Part shown: positions 61,106 through 64,000 of the stretch, one piece after another | Numbering within the stretch: the stretch's first letter is position 1 | How the letters are laid out: the number at the start of each line of letters is the position of its first letter | Source: Exiguobacterium sp. BMC-KP | Lineage (GTDB): Bacteria > Bacillota > Bacilli > Exiguobacteriales > Exiguobacteriaceae | Reading direction: 5' to 3' | Assembly: GCF_001275385.1 (NCBI RefSeq) | Contig: NZ_LGIW01000014.1 | Location: forward strand, 248,001-312,000 | DNA: 64,000 nt | Position numbers and translations under genes: made by a program | The notes under the pieces: model-generated | What the model was told of the DNA's origin: nothing | Databases searched by the model: none | The model's input: the letters and a program-made list of their open reading frames with translations, nothing else

Positions 61106-62023
61106 GTGAATAAAATTAGGGAACTGTCGGACGTTTTTAAACTGAATCAACAAGTTTGAGGAGCAGAGAAAAGTATATCGAGATGTGTATTTGGCGTTTG
61201 TCGAGATGGAAAGACTTTATGCAAGATGAGTTAAGCGTAGAAGAAGTAAAAGACGTATGAGCCATACACATAAAACGGTGTATTCAATATCGTCAGCAAC
61301 TCGAACAAGAAACAATAACAACATCGCAATATTAAAAGTGTTTTTTAACTACTTGGTAGAAGAAGAATTCATTGAAGAGCTTTCTAATCTAATGCGACGA
61401 ATCAAGAGTTTGAAGGAAGAAAAGCGAGTGAATATAACGTTTATTGATGACGAAGTAAAACAAATCATCACGGACGTTGAGGAAGAAACCTATGCCAATG
61501 TTTGAGATAAGTTTATTCTCACCAAGCTTTTTGATGAAGGAGTTTGCGTTGTGGAGTTGATTGGTATCAAAGATAAAGATGAATATAAAGATATTTCATT
61601 CAGGACTATACTCATCCATGAAAAGGGATCAAATCAGCGCCTCGTATAAATTAACAAACGATGCGCAAATATATGCGTCGCTATGAAGTGTTAAAAAAAG
61701 AGCAGTTTTGATGTAAAGAATCATATGAAATGGAAGAGTACTACTTGTTAAATCAATCTGCTATATATTTACATCGATCTATTATAAAAAAATCTTGAAA
61801 GTCCAGTGCAAGAATGCTGGAGTACCTAAGCAAGTCCATTGATCACCACATGATTGAGGTCATTACTTTGCTCAACAGCAATTACGGAATGGAATAAATA
61901 AAGTCGATCAGTAGAGTAATTCGATACGCAGATGACGCCCAAATATTTGAGGGGATCGAACAGGACAGTGTTTTAAAGATTGATAGAATGTACATTCCAC
62001 TTAATAATTTCAAAATCAAATAA
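61106..62023 (+). pseudogene. Decayed tyrosine recombinase, paralogue of the island integrase
   Basis: Begins GTG (61106) after AAAGGGGGC and reads MNKIRELSDVFKLNQQV, then a stop. Further pieces in shifted frames match the intact integrase in order: EMCIWRLSRWKDFMQDELSV, then ILKVFFNYLVEEEFIEEL, MRRIKSLKEEKRVNITFIDDEV, IHEKGSNQRLV, MEEYYLLNQSA and a final NNFKIK. At least five stops or frameshifts are present, so it cannot work. The leader (TCTCTCTTTT ... AAAGGGGG) also resembles that of the intact copy. It belongs to an older insertion at the same guaA site. Confidence 0.9.
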
Positions 62024-62047
62024 AAAATAAATGGAGGATTTCTATAC

Positions 62048-62167
62048 GTCAGATTTGATTTGTTGAGAAATCATGAGGTGTGCAAGCGTGTTATAAAATA
62101 TTTAAGTGACTATGATGAAGAACGAATTACAGAAAAATTAGGCTGCCGATACACCGATAAAGTATAG
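62048..62167 (+). pseudogene. Short gene remnant after the dead integrase
   Basis: A GGAGGA site is followed by ACG-TC where a start codon would be expected. The next 39 codons read VRFDLLRNHEVCKRVIKYLS and DYDEERITEKLGCRYTDKV before TAG. I do not recognise it. 62168-62315 shows nothing further. Confidence 0.35.
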
Positions 62168-62315
62168 TATATTGACAGCTTAATTAAGGTGATTTATACG
62201 TGTCTAATATTGTGAGATAATCCATTTAGTTCTCATTATGCGAGGAAATTATAAGGGATTTAATCTATATAAGGTTACTTATTGATCTTATGCCGTATTT
62301 TTATAGTATTAGTAT

Positions 62316-64000
62316 TTATAGAGTTTTTATGGCTTTGCGTAATGCTTTTCTTAAGTTGGCATCACATGCATAAATATAAAGACCTTTTGTACCTCTCGTC
62401 ATAAGTACTCTTAATTCATGCTTTGAAATAGTGTTCGTGACATTTAATATGGAACCGTCCTGTAAAGTTCTATTACCTGTCATGTTATTCCATGCTCTTA
62501 AGCTTTCATCAAATTCAATCATATTAGTTTTCCTATCATATCTTATAGACGGACCGAGTATAACTCCTGAATATGCCAAATCGAAGCCTTGTATTGTAAA
62601 TGTTGATCCTGCTTCATCAATAGAATAATCTTTTTCTGCCCAGTTCAGTGCAGCGTATCTAAGTTTTTGTCTGTTTTTCAGTTTATGCTTTAAATCTATC
62701 CGATATCTTTGTTCATTCCATGGGAGGGTCCATCCATCAATATCTAGTTGCCAATATTTTTGAGAACTAGGTGCATTTGTATTCAAAATATACTTCCAAT
62801 CATAAGTGGCAATTACACGTGATAGTTGTGTTTCATCTCTTGATGCTCTTAGTTTAATTGCATTGTGAAGTTCTGCTGGTGTATCGAATACTCGTATCTC
62901 ATAATTTTTTGAATCTTTGTACTTTGAATTAAGTACTAAATCATTTAATTCGAGTTTTTTGGATAAGTCATCAACCCACTTCATTGTTTCAATAGAACAG
63001 TTCATTCTTAACTGATTAACTAATCTGATGTAATTACTTTCACCGGCCGATGGATTTGGTCCTTGTGATTTTGCTAGTAGTATTTTCTTGTCAATATAAT
63101 CCCCAGTAGAAATTTGCCCTTTATGAAGGATTTGATTTTCATCAAACATAATCACAGTCACACGAGCTCGTTTCATAATTTCGTCTAATTGTGGCTCTTT
63201 AAACTTAGAATCAAAAGCTTGATTTGTTTGATTCCAAAGTAAGTGGGCTTCATCAATAAAAACTATGTCGACAGTGTCTGTTGGAATGTATGTATTTGAT
63301 AGATCATCTAAAATCGAATGTTCTTTAATAAAAGAAGTGGGTACTTTTACAATATCTTCTGTATAGCCGAGTTTTCTTGCCATACTTTTATAGACATTTC
63401 TTTGCTCTTCGTGATTCATTAGCATGTAACAGGATAAATTTAAATCTTTTAAGATTTCGTTATCGATAATGCCGTAAAATGTACTACTCGCTAATACAGT
63501 TTTACCTGTACCAGCTTCACCTTCTACGAAAATTAATTGGTTATTTTTACGATTCACTATCGAATCTACAGTCCGGTCTATTATAAGCTGTTTTGCTGCC
63601 TTTTGATCCTCAGTAAGCTTATGGTTAGGTGAAGCCTTATAAATGGCCGATTTTTTAATAGAAGCCTCTGTTAAAAATAACTCTGAGTTATCGTTTCGTA
63701 AAACCCTCCAAATCATGCTGAAAATTGTATCGAAATTATCATATCCAGAATAAAAATTTTGTGGATTACCTCTTCCGTTATAAATATGTGCAGTTTCCAT
63801 TGCCATGCAAAAATCTATTAGTTTATTTTCGATATCGAGAGCTAAAGATTTATGGAATAGAGAATGACCAAAAAAATATACTACTGGAAAACTAGGATTG
63901 CCTTCATCATCGACTGCTTCAAGCATCTGGTGTTGCCAATTCCCTGATTTTCTACTGATTTCCGGAATTTTTGCAGCTGCCCAGTGCTCTTTAGTACGAG
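62316..64000 (-). CDS. DUF2075 helicase-like protein (partial, N-terminus outside window)
   Basis: The frame is open from 62316 to the window edge, at least 561 codons. Walker A FVEGEAGTGKTVLAS, Walker B VDIVFIDEAHLLWNQ, motif III-like VTVIMFDENQ and late motifs AGSTFTIQGFDLAYSGVILG and HELRVLMTRGTKGLYIYA place it with DUF2075/Schlafen-type helicases. The segment before the ATPase (LALDIENKLIDFCMAMETAHIYNGRGNPQNFYSG) resembles the end of a GIY-YIG nuclease domain, which many DUF2075 proteins carry; the rest lies off the edge. AT-rich; cargo of the second, older island and possibly a defence protein. Confidence 0.85.
   Translation of the reverse strand, partial: RTKEHWAAAKIPEISRKSGNWQHQMLEAVDDEGNPSFPVVYFFGHSLFHKSLALDIENKLIDFCMAMETAHIYNGRGNPQNFYSGYDNFDTIFSMIWRVLRNDNSELFLTEASIKKSAIYKASPNHKLTEDQKAAKQLIIDRTVDSIVNRKNNQLIFVEGEAGTGKTVLASSTFYGIIDNEILKDLNLSCYMLMNHEEQRNVYKSMARKLGYTEDIVKVPTSFIKEHSILDDLSNTYIPTDTVDIVFIDEAHLLWNQTNQAFDSKFKEPQLDEIMKRARVTVIMFDENQILHKGQISTGDYIDKKILLAKSQGPNPSAGESNYIRLVNQLRMNCSIETMKWVDDLSKKLELNDLVLNSKYKDSKNYEIRVFDTPAELHNAIKLRASRDETQLSRVIATYDWKYILNTNAPSSQKYWQLDIDGWTLPWNEQRYRIDLKHKLKNRQKLRYAALNWAEKDYSIDEAGSTFTIQGFDLAYSGVILGPSIRYDRKTNMIEFDESLRAWNNMTGNRTLQDGSILNVTNTISKHELRVLMTRGTKGLYIYACDANLRKALRKAIKTL

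Noticed and set aside
61257-61505. Intact 82-codon gene after attR
   Set aside because: It is one fragment of the decayed integrase, bounded by stops and continuing in homologous frames on both sides.

Overview
The window looks like the chromosome of a low-to-mid GC Bacillota species, most probably Exiguobacterium. The reasons are strong Shine-Dalgarno sites of the GGAGG type, Bacillus-style S-box, ykkC and purine riboswitches, a LexA box of the GAAC-N4-GTTC type, and a Firmicute-style phenylacetate cluster. No rRNA, tRNA or CRISPR array was seen.

Layout. (1) 1-14900: phenylacetate region. A left-facing operon holds a thioesterase, a Leu/Phe-type amino acid dehydrogenase and a 2-oxoacid dehydrogenase E1 alpha subunit that runs off the left edge. 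It diverges from a right-facing paa operon: paaK, paaABCD, an EthD-like gene, a paaG-like crotonase, an aldehyde dehydrogenase, paaH, paaJ, a paaF-like crotonase and paaX. A paaY-like gene and a flavin oxidoreductase follow. Together they can activate phenylacetate to its CoA ester, epoxidise the ring and beta-oxidise the product. The divergent operon may feed phenylacetyl-CoA from phenylalanine. (2) 15000-36900: ordinary core and accessory genes. These include a YdcZ-Crp-YdcZ set, an MFS pump with its ArsR-like regulator, msrA under a SAM riboswitch, an SH3-NlpC/P60 wall hydrolase, a guanidine-I riboswitch with an SMR pair, an EAL phosphodiesterase, LemA/TPM, uppP, a ZIP transporter and a LexA-boxed Y-family polymerase with its YolD partner. 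(3) 36900-46340: methionine salvage, arranged as two divergent operons (mtnWXBD and mtnKA plus a sugar-type ABC importer), each behind its own SAM riboswitch. (4) 46400-52601: a small Cys-rich reading frame broken by an in-frame TGA, a MoxR-DUF58-transglutaminase operon, and guaA behind a guanine riboswitch.

(5) 52522-60927 is an AT-rich genomic island of about 8.3 kb inserted at the 3' end of guaA. A 76-bp copy of the guaA end (two mismatches) lies at its far border. It carries a tyrosine integrase, a left-facing pair (an unrecognised 487-codon gene plus an OLD-like ATPase-TOPRIM protein), a serine recombinase, and a right-facing three-gene operon: an sce7726-like PD-(D/E)XK protein, an sce7725-like protein and a RES-domain protein with a Cys-rich N-terminal region. 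Both operons look like antiviral modules; the three-gene RES operon is the best candidate for a poorly described system. (6) Directly after the second guaA fragment lies a decayed paralogue of the same integrase, then a DUF2075-type helicase that leaves the window. This points to an older island at the same site and stepwise accretion.
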